The notes under the pieces were generated by a model. It made no database searches. It worked only from the letters and a program-made list of their open reading frames with translations, and was not told the DNA's origin. A stretch of DNA of 32,602 bases from an uncultured Dehalococcoidia bacterium (GTDB taxonomy: Bacteria > Chloroflexota > Dehalococcoidia > GIF9 > UBA5629): positions 1-32,602 of the forward strand of contig CAIMUM010000016.1 of the NCBI GenBank assembly GCA_903844685.1. Direction: 5' to 3'. The position numbers were made by a program, and so were the translations under genes. Shown piece by piece: positions 1 through 6,309 of this stretch (position 1 is the stretch's first letter; each line of letters starts with the position of its first letter).

Positions 1-633
1 ATGAGCATCATCATCGTTGATATGAAGAGCCCCGGCATAACGACGAGGCCCCTGGTTAACCTGGCGGGCGTACACAGCTTCAACGAACTTTTCTTCGACA
101 ATGTCAGGGTGCCCGCTTCCAACCTGGTGGGTGAGGAGAACAAGGGCTTCTATATGCTCATCCCGGCACTGGCCATCGAACGGCTCTCCATGGCACCGCA
201 CATCCTGGGAAACGGCAGACGCCTGATGGATATGCTCGTGCGCTATGCCCGGGAAACGTATGACAAAGGCCAGCCGCTGAGCGCCAACCCGGTGGTACGC
301 AACAAGCTCGCCGAAAGGGCCATAGAACTGGAGACGCTGCGCACCTTCGGACTCGAGATAATGTGGAAGATGAGCACCGGCAAGATGCCCGGTTATGAAG
401 CTGCCAGAAACAAGCTTTACAGTAACCTGGTCACCGAGAATTTGGCCAAGACAGGACTCGAGATAATCGGGGCATACTCGCAGATCAGCCCCGATTCAAA
501 ATGGGCTAAGCTAAAGGGACGGCTGCAGAACCTCTACCTGCTCAATGCAGGCTGGTTCAGCGCAGCCGGCACCATAGAAATACAGAAGAACGTTATCGGC
601 CAGTTCAAGCTCGGCCTGCCCAGGCCATATTGA
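1..633 (+). CDS. Acyl-CoA dehydrogenase, C-terminal part (5' end outside window)
   Basis: The 210 visible residues match the middle and C-terminal parts of the FAD-dependent acyl-CoA dehydrogenase family, which oxidises acyl-CoA thioesters to enoyl-CoA and passes electrons to an electron-transfer flavoprotein. The beta-domain signature is visible (F-F-D-N-V-R-V-P followed by N-L-V-G-E-E-N-K-G-F), then the four-helix C-terminal domain with A-I-E-R around residues 58-61. Full-length members have about 380-400 residues, so roughly the N-terminal half lies upstream of base 1. The ATG at base 1 is therefore probably internal rather than the true start. The substrate cannot be told from this fragment. 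The gene ends in TGA and is followed 25 bases later by a strong hairpin terminator. Confidence 0.9.
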   Translation: MSIIIVDMKSPGITTRPLVNLAGVHSFNELFFDNVRVPASNLVGEENKGFYMLIPALAIERLSMAPHILGNGRRLMDMLVRYARETYDKGQPLSANPVVRNKLAERAIELETLRTFGLEIMWKMSTGKMPGYEAARNKLYSNLVTENLAKTGLEIIGAYSQISPDSKWAKLKGRLQNLYLLNAGWFSAAGTIEIQKNVIGQFKLGLPRPY

Positions 634-660
634 TAACCGCACGGTCCCGCAATAAAAATA

Positions 661-696
661 GCAGGGCTCCTTCATCTGAAGGAGCCCTGCCTCTTT
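661..696. terminator. Bidirectional rho-independent terminator
   Basis: A perfect 14-bp stem (GCAGGGCTCCTTCA, loop TC, TGAAGGAGCCCTGC; 661-690) is followed by CTCTTT on the plus strand. On the minus strand it is followed by a T-rich tract (complement of 651-660). It lies between the convergent acyl-CoA dehydrogenase and TPM genes and probably ends transcription from both sides. Confidence 0.92.
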
Positions 697-711
697 AATA
701 CTTATAAAGGA

Positions 712-1632
712 TCACCAGCCGCCGCCGGCACCACCACCACCCGAACCACCACCACCAAATCCACCGAAACCACCGCCACCGCCCGAACCGCCACCGAATC
801 CACCGGGACCCCAGAACCCACCACCCGTTTTGTGCCAGTCGGTAGCTTTGCCCGATTCCTGTAGCTTCTGATAGTTACGCGACAAAATGAAATCTGTCAG
901 CAGTCCCAATCCAGCAAATATCAGCAGCGCCGCAATGAGCGCTGCTATACCTCCGATGGTCAATCCCAAAATAACTCCTGCGACGGCTCCCCAGACGCCA
1001 CCCATCCAGATGCTTTTGCTGCGGGCCAAGAAACCGGACAGGTAAACAGTTATAATCGTCAGAAAAAATAACACTCCTGTCCAGTCGCCCAGGGCGGATT
1101 TCACAGGGTTTTCCTCCAGAGGGGCGGGTGGAGTGCCATCCCTGATATATTTCTCTATCGAGGCCACACCCGCCGTTATCCCTCCCTCGTAATCGTTATT
1201 TTTAAACTTGGGTATCACATCGTTGTCACGAATCCTGCCGGCACGCCCGTCGGTGATCAGCGGTTCCAGCCCATACCCTACCTCGATCCTCATTTTGCGT
1301 TCATCCAGGGCGACCAGGAAGAGGACACCGTTATCCTTACCCTTCTTGCCTATCTTCCACTTTTCGAAAAGCCTGGCGGCGTAATCGTCCACGTCATCGC
1401 CTTCCAGGCTTTTGACCGTAACAACAGCCACTTCGGCCGTGGTATCTTTTTCCAGCTGTGTAAGGGTGGCTTCAAGCTGCGTTTTGACCGCCGGCGAAAG
1501 CAGGCCCGCATAATCGTTGACAAAACCCTGGTATTCCGGGAAATTCGGCTCCTGGGCCAGTACGGCGGCCATTGGTGTGGCAATGACAGCCAGGCAGGCC
1601 GCCAGTACCAGAAGAGACAATGAACGCTTCAC
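712..1632 (-). CDS. TPM-domain (YgcG-like) membrane protein with Gly-rich tail
   Basis: The 306-residue protein has an N-terminal signal sequence (about residues 1-26). A TPM/YgcG domain follows at about 32-165 (N-D-Y-A-G-L-L near 39-45, then E-V-A-V-V-T-V and V-L-F-L-V-A). Hydrophobic segments lie at about 185-200 and 210-245. The tail is almost entirely Gly and Ser and ends GGGW, as is usual for this family. TPM proteins are thought to be envelope proteins, some linked to photosystem or respiratory-complex assembly; the function here is unknown. The start is GTG at 1632. It overlaps the LemA stop codon by one base (TAGTG), which implies translational coupling. LemA and TPM genes often occur as a pair. 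The gene ends just before the shared terminator. Confidence 0.9.
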   Translation of the reverse strand: MKRSLSLLVLAACLAVIATPMAAVLAQEPNFPEYQGFVNDYAGLLSPAVKTQLEATLTQLEKDTTAEVAVVTVKSLEGDDVDDYAARLFEKWKIGKKGKDNGVLFLVALDERKMRIEVGYGLEPLITDGRAGRIRDNDVIPKFKNNDYEGGITAGVASIEKYIRDGTPPAPLEENPVKSALGDWTGVLFFLTIITVYLSGFLARSKSIWMGGVWGAVAGVILGLTIGGIAALIAALLIFAGLGLLTDFILSRNYQKLQESGKATDWHKTGGGFWGPGGFGGGSGGGGGFGGFGGGGSGGGGAGGGW

Positions 1633-2207
1633 TAAAACTCCACTTTGGGGGCCACGTCAGCGCCGGTTACAGATTGGAAGTATTGTTTCTCTGTGAAACC
1701 GAACATGCCGGCCAGCATATTGGTGGGGAAGGTTTTTATCTGCGTGTTGTATTCCCTGACCAGGTCATTGAAGCGCCTGCGCTCGACGCTGATGCGGTTT
1801 TCCGTTCCGGCCAGCTCATCCATGAGGTTTATTACCGTCTGGCTGGATTTGAGGTCAGGGTAATTCTCCATGACGGCTATCAGGCGTCCCAGGGAAGTTT
1901 CCACTTCGCCGGCTGCCTCTGCCTTGGCATCCACAGTCTGGGCGGCGCCGTACTTGGTCCTGGCATCCGCGATGGCCTGGAATACCGTCTGCTCCTGCTT
2001 CATCATGCCCTTGACGGCGTTGACCAGATTGGGAATCAGGTCGAAGCGCCTCTGGTACTGAGTTTCCACCTGTGCCCATTGGGCATCTATGGCCTGAGAT
2101 TTGGTTACCAGCCCGTTATATATGCCCATCAGGGAGACCACGATAATAATAGCAACGACGACAACGGCGCCTACCGCCGCCAGCACGCATCCCCAGGTAG
2201 ATTTCAT
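1632..2207 (-). CDS. LemA family protein
   Basis: The 191-residue protein has one N-terminal membrane helix (about residues 7-30) and then a long helical domain. It carries the LemA signature: W-A-Q-V-E-T-Q-Y-Q-R-R-F-D-L-I-P-N-L near residues 44-61, and F-N-D-L-V-R-E-Y-N close to the C-terminus. Length and layout are typical of the family. LemA proteins are widespread envelope proteins of unclear biochemical role. The ATG at 2207 is preceded by a good Shine-Dalgarno (GGAGGG, 7 bases upstream) and, further up, by a plausible sigma70-type promoter. It is the first gene of a two-gene operon with the TPM protein. Confidence 0.93.
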   Translation of the reverse strand: MKSTWGCVLAAVGAVVVVAIIIVVSLMGIYNGLVTKSQAIDAQWAQVETQYQRRFDLIPNLVNAVKGMMKQEQTVFQAIADARTKYGAAQTVDAKAEAAGEVETSLGRLIAVMENYPDLKSSQTVINLMDELAGTENRISVERRRFNDLVREYNTQIKTFPTNMLAGMFGFTEKQYFQSVTGADVAPKVEF

Positions 2208-2248
2208 TTAGTTACCCTCCTTGCATATATATCCAGCGTTAGTAAGCA

Positions 2249-2277
2249 ATTCTACACCAGCGGCATACCAGCGACAA
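2249..2277 (-). promoter_or_regulatory. Putative sigma70-type promoter for LemA-TPM
   Basis: Read on the minus strand, TTGTCG (complement of 2272-2277) and TAGAAT (complement of 2249-2254) are separated by exactly 17 bases. The predicted RNA would start near 2242, about 35 bases upstream of the LemA ATG. This is a pattern match only. Confidence 0.5.
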
Positions 2278-2291
2278 ATCTGTTACATTGC

Positions 2292-2320
2292 TTGTAAACA
2301 TAGCTGGTAGAGCCTATAAT
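2292..2320 (+). promoter_or_regulatory. Sigma70-type promoter for DUF3795 gene
   Basis: TTGTAA (2292-2297), a 17-base spacer and a perfect TATAAT (2315-2320) lie upstream of the ATG at 2353. A GAGAGGGGG ribosome site sits between the promoter and the start. The promoter is divergent from that of LemA and shares the same 145-base intergenic region. Confidence 0.7.
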
Positions 2321-2352
2321 TACCTGCATAAAGCGAGAGGGGGTGGCAATAT

Positions 2353-2802
2353 ATGTCCGGTAATAAAGCCCTGGCGGCTCCCTGCGGCCTTTATTGCGGT
2401 GTTTGCGGCATATTCATAGCGACACGCGACAATAACGAGAAATTCAAGGAGAAGCTTGCGCCCGTTTACGGCTCAAAACCAGAGGACCTGGTATGCGATG
2501 GGTGCCTGTCTGAACGTGTTTTCGCATACTGCCAGGTATGCCCCATCAAGTCCTGCTGCCGGGACAAGAAAATTGAGGGCTGCCACCAGTGCAGCGACTT
2601 CCCCTGCAAATTCATCGATAATTTTCCCGTACCGGTGGGCAAGAAGGTCATCCTGCGCTCAATCCCGCGCTGGAAAGAGGTGAGCACCGAAAAATGGATG
2701 TCTGAAGAGGAGAAGCGCTATGTCTGCCCTCATTGCGGCTTCCCCCAGTTCCGGGGTGTCAAGAAATGCCGCCAGTGCAAAGAAGCTATAGATCTCGACT
2801 GA
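2353..2802 (+). CDS. DUF3795 cysteine-rich protein
   Basis: The 149-residue protein is rich in paired cysteines. It opens with the DUF3795 hallmark P-C-G-L-Y-C-G-V-C (residues 10-18). Further clusters follow: C-D-G-C, C-Q-V-C-P-I-K-S-C-C, and C-H-Q-C-S-D-F-P-C near residues 77-85. It ends with a separate CxxC...CxxC zinc ribbon (C-P-H-C and C-R-Q-C). The family is small, cytoplasmic and common in anaerobes; metal binding is expected from the cysteines but no activity is established. The start is supported by the GAGAGGGGG sequence upstream. The C-terminal ribbon looks like an addition to the minimal domain. Transcription may run on into the substrate-binding protein gene 23 bases downstream. 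Confidence 0.88.
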   Translation: MSGNKALAAPCGLYCGVCGIFIATRDNNEKFKEKLAPVYGSKPEDLVCDGCLSERVFAYCQVCPIKSCCRDKKIEGCHQCSDFPCKFIDNFPVPVGKKVILRSIPRWKEVSTEKWMSEEEKRYVCPHCGFPQFRGVKKCRQCKEAIDLD

Positions 2803-2825
2803 ATTATTTATTTCGATAATCAAAA

Positions 2826-3977
2826 TTGGATAAAATACGTCTGTTTCTGGCTATTGCGCTGTGCGCTTTGATCACTTCTGCATGTAATACTGCTGCGCAG
2901 GATACCACTGCAAAGGTTGATCAGAGGTCATACGTTACCATTGGCGCCCTGCTGGGACTGAGCGGGGATGCCGCGGCGTACGGGGTTTCACAGAAAAAGG
3001 GCATCGAGTTAGCGGTCAGGGAGATCAATGACAGCAATTACCTGGCTGGCAACAGGGAGTTACGGTTGGTAGTAGTAGACGGAGGGTCCTCAGGCGACTC
3101 CGCAGCCGCAGCAATTTCTACATTGATCAGCGACAACAAGGTGGCCGCAATCATCGGTCCGACACTATCGTCGCAGGCTTTTAAGGCTGACCCGGAGGCA
3201 CAGAAAAACAGAATACCTGTCATGGCGGTGAGTAATACTGTGCCGGGAATCACCTCGATGGGGGACTATATCTTCCGCTGCAGCCTGCCTGAATCAACGG
3301 TCATAGGCGGCACCATCAAGGCAGCAGCCAGCCAGCTCCGCATCGTTAAGGTTGCTTACCTGTGGGGGAGTGATGACGACTACACCCGTGCTGGATACCA
3401 GGCTTTCTGCGACGCCGTAGAAAAGAACGGCCTGCAGGTACTTGCTGATGAAACCTTTGCGCGCGGTGACACTGATTTCAAAACACAGCTTGAGAAAATC
3501 ATCGCGCGTGAACCGGACGCGATATTGGTGTCGGCGCTGGCCAGAGAAGCCTCACCGATCATAAAGCAGGCTCGTGCGCTCAGTTACACCGGACTGATCA
3601 TCGGGGGCAACGGCTTTAACTCGCCCGATCTGATCACGCAGGCGGGTAGCGATGCTGAAGGTGTCATGGCCGGCACTGCCTGGAATATCGGCAATACCAA
3701 CCCCAGGAACCTGGCCTTCATCTCGGCTTTCCAGAAGGCCTATGGTGTTCAACCGGATCAGTTTGCCGCCCAGGCTTATACAGGTACCTGGCTTATCGCA
3801 AATGCCGTGCGGACAGGCCGTAGCGGCGAACCCGGCGCTATCCGCAACGCACTGGCAGAAATCGCTAACTTCACCACGCCCCTCGGCTCTTTCAGCTTCG
3901 ACGGCTCGCGTGAACCGGTCCATCCATCAATAGTTCAGATTATCAGGAACGGCAGGTTTACGGTCTTCAATCCCTGA
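2826..3977 (+). CDS. Branched-chain-type ABC transporter substrate-binding lipoprotein
   Basis: The 383-residue protein belongs to the periplasmic-binding-protein type I family (LivJ-like, Peripla_BP_6). A lipoprotein signal ends in I-T-S-A-C (Cys20), so it should be anchored to the outer face of the membrane. The mature part has the expected order: I-G-A-L-L-G-L-S-G-D near residues 40-49, G-I-E-L-A-V-R-E-I-N, I-I-G-P-T-L-S-S, and Q-A-Y-T-G-T in the C-terminal lobe. Such proteins capture amino acids or other small organic ligands for an ABC importer or a sensor. The start appears to be TTG: an in-frame stop lies three codons upstream and no ATG gives the signal peptide. No permease or ATPase gene is adjacent, so its transporter is elsewhere or it acts alone. 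Confidence 0.88.
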   Translation: MDKIRLFLAIALCALITSACNTAAQDTTAKVDQRSYVTIGALLGLSGDAAAYGVSQKKGIELAVREINDSNYLAGNRELRLVVVDGGSSGDSAAAAISTLISDNKVAAIIGPTLSSQAFKADPEAQKNRIPVMAVSNTVPGITSMGDYIFRCSLPESTVIGGTIKAAASQLRIVKVAYLWGSDDDYTRAGYQAFCDAVEKNGLQVLADETFARGDTDFKTQLEKIIAREPDAILVSALAREASPIIKQARALSYTGLIIGGNGFNSPDLITQAGSDAEGVMAGTAWNIGNTNPRNLAFISAFQKAYGVQPDQFAAQAYTGTWLIANAVRTGRSGEPGAIRNALAEIANFTTPLGSFSFDGSREPVHPSIVQIIRNGRFTVFNP

Positions 3978-4004
3978 AGCAACAGCCGTGAGTTTCAGCG
4001 CCGT

Positions 4005-5825
4005 TCATTTTTGCACCCATACCGGGCTTGACCATGCCAGGTTGCCATCCTCCTGAACTACTTTCATGAAATAAAACGAGTCCTGGCCGAATTCATTGTC
4101 GCTGAATTGACTTTCTGCAGACAGCATACCTTTGCCCTCGAAATTAAACGCCTCGTATCCCTTTGATTTCGAGTATTTCCATATCTCAATTTTCTGAACC
4201 GGGGCAGTCCCCTTTACCATGTAATAGATGAGGGGCGGGTTGCCGTTGTCAGCCCTGATTTCCGAACCCATGAGCGAACCGTTAACCTTAAAGTCGATGA
4301 TGATGCGTGCGCCGGTGGTGCCGTAGGTATGACGCTGCCACATGGCCTCATAGAGACCGGCGCGTGTCAAATCCGTTGCAATGATGGCCTGCAGGCCATT
4401 GGGATAATCCTGTGTTATGCCCGTCCCGAATGATTTGCCGCCCCTGGCCCAGTGGTTGTCCCCTCCTGCTATGATTCCCAGCTTATAACCCTTTGCAAGG
4501 GCTTCACGCACATATGAGCCGTCCCCTTTGTGCGCCCTGTTGCTGGTCGCTCCCATCAGGTAAATGAAGAACGGCGTGACGTCGTGGTGGATGGGGAAAG
4601 GGGACTCGAAGAAATCGCTGCTGCCATGCTTGGAGTAGATCTCGACCAGGCGCGCTTCCTCCCAGTCCGGCAGACCCCAGTTGTAGGGGCTGTTGGAATA
4701 CATAAAGCGCCACGCGGTATGATGAGGAATCACCAGGTAGCGCTTGCCCACCAGGGACGTACGCAGCGCATCCGGGCTTTTAACCTTATCGTAAGAGAAA
4801 AGGACGGGCGTCTCGCCCTCTGCAAAATATATATTGCGGTGTCCCTGCGGCAGGTTGGTCCACTCGGATCCCTGAAAAGTGACAAATTTCCCGGCATCAT
4901 TGTATCTTTCTGTCAACTCGTTCAGATAGCTGAGTTCGCCTGCATCAGGCGGTATGCCCCAGTATTCAAACAGGTCATGGATGCTGATCGCGGCAAAATC
5001 AAAGCCGTCAACATCTATGTTCCTCTGGAAAACCCACTCCGGCACCCGGTTGGCATCTTTTCCCATGGTATCATGCTGATGCAGGTCGCCCCAGTAAATA
5101 TGTGCGCCCGCTGTTTCCCCGACCACGAGAGGGTTGCTGTTATAAGTCTTATTCGTCACATCATCATGCACGTTCAAATTATATGTCCCCGGTTTGGTGA
5201 TACGTGCCTTCAGCTTTGCCGCGCCCTTATCCGCCGCAAGGAAGGTATATATGCCGTTGCCGAATTCTATTCCAGCTTGCGGGGGTATGCTAACCGTACC
5301 AGTATATTTCATCGATAGAAAACCGTCATTGTCTTCCGCCCTTACCACAAAAGTGAATTCCTCATTTAAGCCGGGCGTGCTGGGAGAGATCACTTTCAAC
5401 GAAGCTGCGGAGCCGCCCCCGACCTCCAGGGTGGCATACGAGGGAACAACGCGGTATTCCCCACTGCCGGATTCGTCGACATAGACGACCAGGTCGGCAT
5501 CCGCCTCGCCGGCAGGCATCATCCAGCCCGGCCCACCGCCTGACCTGTCTCCGAGGATCAATTCAACGGCCTCACCCGGCCTCAGGTTGCCTTCGGTCAG
5601 CTTGAGATGTACCTCGTGCCGGCGCGCAGCGTTCAGTTGGTAATAGATGGGAGAGCTTGGATCACTGCGGTATGGACCGCAGGCAGTCACGAACGCATTG
5701 AGCAGGAAATCCCTGGTATTGGGAGCATCCGGCTTGCTCAGGGAAATCTTGATCCCGGCAGGCGCCGTAACGCTGACAAATCCCTGCCCGGCAGGATTAT
5801 TTATCTGGAGGGTATTGTTGAACAT
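4005..5825 (-). CDS. DUF3604 (PHP-like) protein, main part of a frameshifted gene
   Basis: The 606-residue frame contains an N-terminal beta-rich region and then a DUF3604 domain. The domain begins at W-G-D-L-H-Q-H (residues 245-251), followed by S-I-H-D, G-S-E-W, I-P-H-H-T and G-G-D-N-H-W, the spaced His/Asp/Glu set expected of a metal-dependent PHP-type hydrolase fold. The substrate is unknown. The open frame continues upstream of the ATG at 5825 with sensible sequence (P-R-F-Y-D-C-T-Y-Q-D just before it) back to the C7 run at 5902-5908. There it would join the 5842-6309 frame if one base were absent. The natural product is therefore probably one protein of about 767 residues beginning at 6309, with three membrane helices and an external DUF3604 domain. 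It is the third gene of the xylulokinase-GH3 operon. Confidence 0.85.
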   Translation of the reverse strand: MFNNTLQINNPAGQGFVSVTAPAGIKISLSKPDAPNTRDFLLNAFVTACGPYRSDPSSPIYYQLNAARRHEVHLKLTEGNLRPGEAVELILGDRSGGGPGWMMPAGEADADLVVYVDESGSGEYRVVPSYATLEVGGGSAASLKVISPSTPGLNEEFTFVVRAEDNDGFLSMKYTGTVSIPPQAGIEFGNGIYTFLAADKGAAKLKARITKPGTYNLNVHDDVTNKTYNSNPLVVGETAGAHIYWGDLHQHDTMGKDANRVPEWVFQRNIDVDGFDFAAISIHDLFEYWGIPPDAGELSYLNELTERYNDAGKFVTFQGSEWTNLPQGHRNIYFAEGETPVLFSYDKVKSPDALRTSLVGKRYLVIPHHTAWRFMYSNSPYNWGLPDWEEARLVEIYSKHGSSDFFESPFPIHHDVTPFFIYLMGATSNRAHKGDGSYVREALAKGYKLGIIAGGDNHWARGGKSFGTGITQDYPNGLQAIIATDLTRAGLYEAMWQRHTYGTTGARIIIDFKVNGSLMGSEIRADNGNPPLIYYMVKGTAPVQKIEIWKYSKSKGYEAFNFEGKGMLSAESQFSDNEFGQDSFYFMKVVQEDGNLAWSSPVWVQK

Positions 5826-5841
5826 ATCCTGGTATGTACAG

Positions 5842-6309
5842 TCATAAAACCTGGGCTTGCCACCGACCGGTATTATCTTGCCGAGTCGTAAAATAATGCC
5901 ACCCCCCCTGGCTTATCCCCTTCTCCCCCGCGCGGAACGTGAGACTGGGCGTTACGTATGTATTGCGTTCTGTTATGACGGTATCGAGGGATGTAATCCC
6001 GCCCGCCGAACCTTCCACGATTTTGCCGTCAGGGTAAACGTCCGGGTTTTGATTTATCCAGCGTAAGCTCTCTGCCATCTCCAGGGATCCCAGAACTGCC
6101 AGCGAAAGGAAGACTACGCCGAATATACACAGGACCGGGATGCGCCATCCACTTTTCCTTGGCCAGAGGAAAAACGTAAGGGCAAAGCCACCATAAAGAA
6201 CCACCTCTATTAAAATGGCCAGTGCGAAAACGGCTCCCGGGTAAAACAGAAAGTACGTTAAAATCCCGAAGCCTATTAACAAGGCAATGAATAAAATCTG
6301 CTTTATCAT
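5842..6309 (-). CDS. N-terminal membrane part of the frameshifted DUF3604 gene
   Basis: This 155-residue frame has three hydrophobic helices (about residues 3-21, 24-50 and 56-77) and then a soluble segment. Its last 21 or so residues, after the C7 run, look out of frame (H-Y-F-T-T-R-Q-D-N-T...). In the alternative frame the same bases give G-G-G-I-I-L-R-L-G-K-I-I-P-V-G-G-K, which leads directly into the DUF3604 protein. I therefore read it as the true N-terminus of that gene rather than a separate one. The ATG at 6309 directly follows the TAG stop of the GH3 gene, with GGAGG 11 bases upstream, so translation is probably coupled. Confidence 0.7.
   Translation of the reverse strand: MIKQILFIALLIGFGILTYFLFYPGAVFALAILIEVVLYGGFALTFFLWPRKSGWRIPVLCIFGVVFLSLAVLGSLEMAESLRWINQNPDVYPDGKIVEGSAGGITSLDTVITERNTYVTPSLTFRAGEKGISQGGWHYFTTRQDNTGRWQAQVL
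5902..5908 (-). other. Homopolymer (G7 on coding strand) at apparent frameshift
   Basis: Seven G residues on the coding strand lie where the reading frame breaks between the membrane part and the DUF3604 part. With six G residues the two frames fuse into one uninterrupted protein. A sequencing or assembly indel, a phase-variable tract or a genuine mutation would all look like this. Confidence 0.75.

Noticed and set aside
715-810. CCACC/CCGCC repeats as a possible microsatellite or CRISPR-like array
   Set aside because: They encode the glycine-rich tail of the TPM protein; there are no spacers and no regular unit.
1620-2297. 225-codon plus-strand open frame
   Set aside because: It lies antisense to the well-supported LemA gene and its sequence has no recognisable domain; an overlapping shadow frame.
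2815-2820. GATAAT as a -10 box for the substrate-binding protein gene
   Set aside because: It is five bases before the TTG start and lacks any -35; more likely chance in an A/T-rich gap.
4530-5318. 262-codon plus-strand open frame
   Set aside because: Antisense to the DUF3604 domain, whose catalytic motifs are clear; low-quality composition and no start signal.
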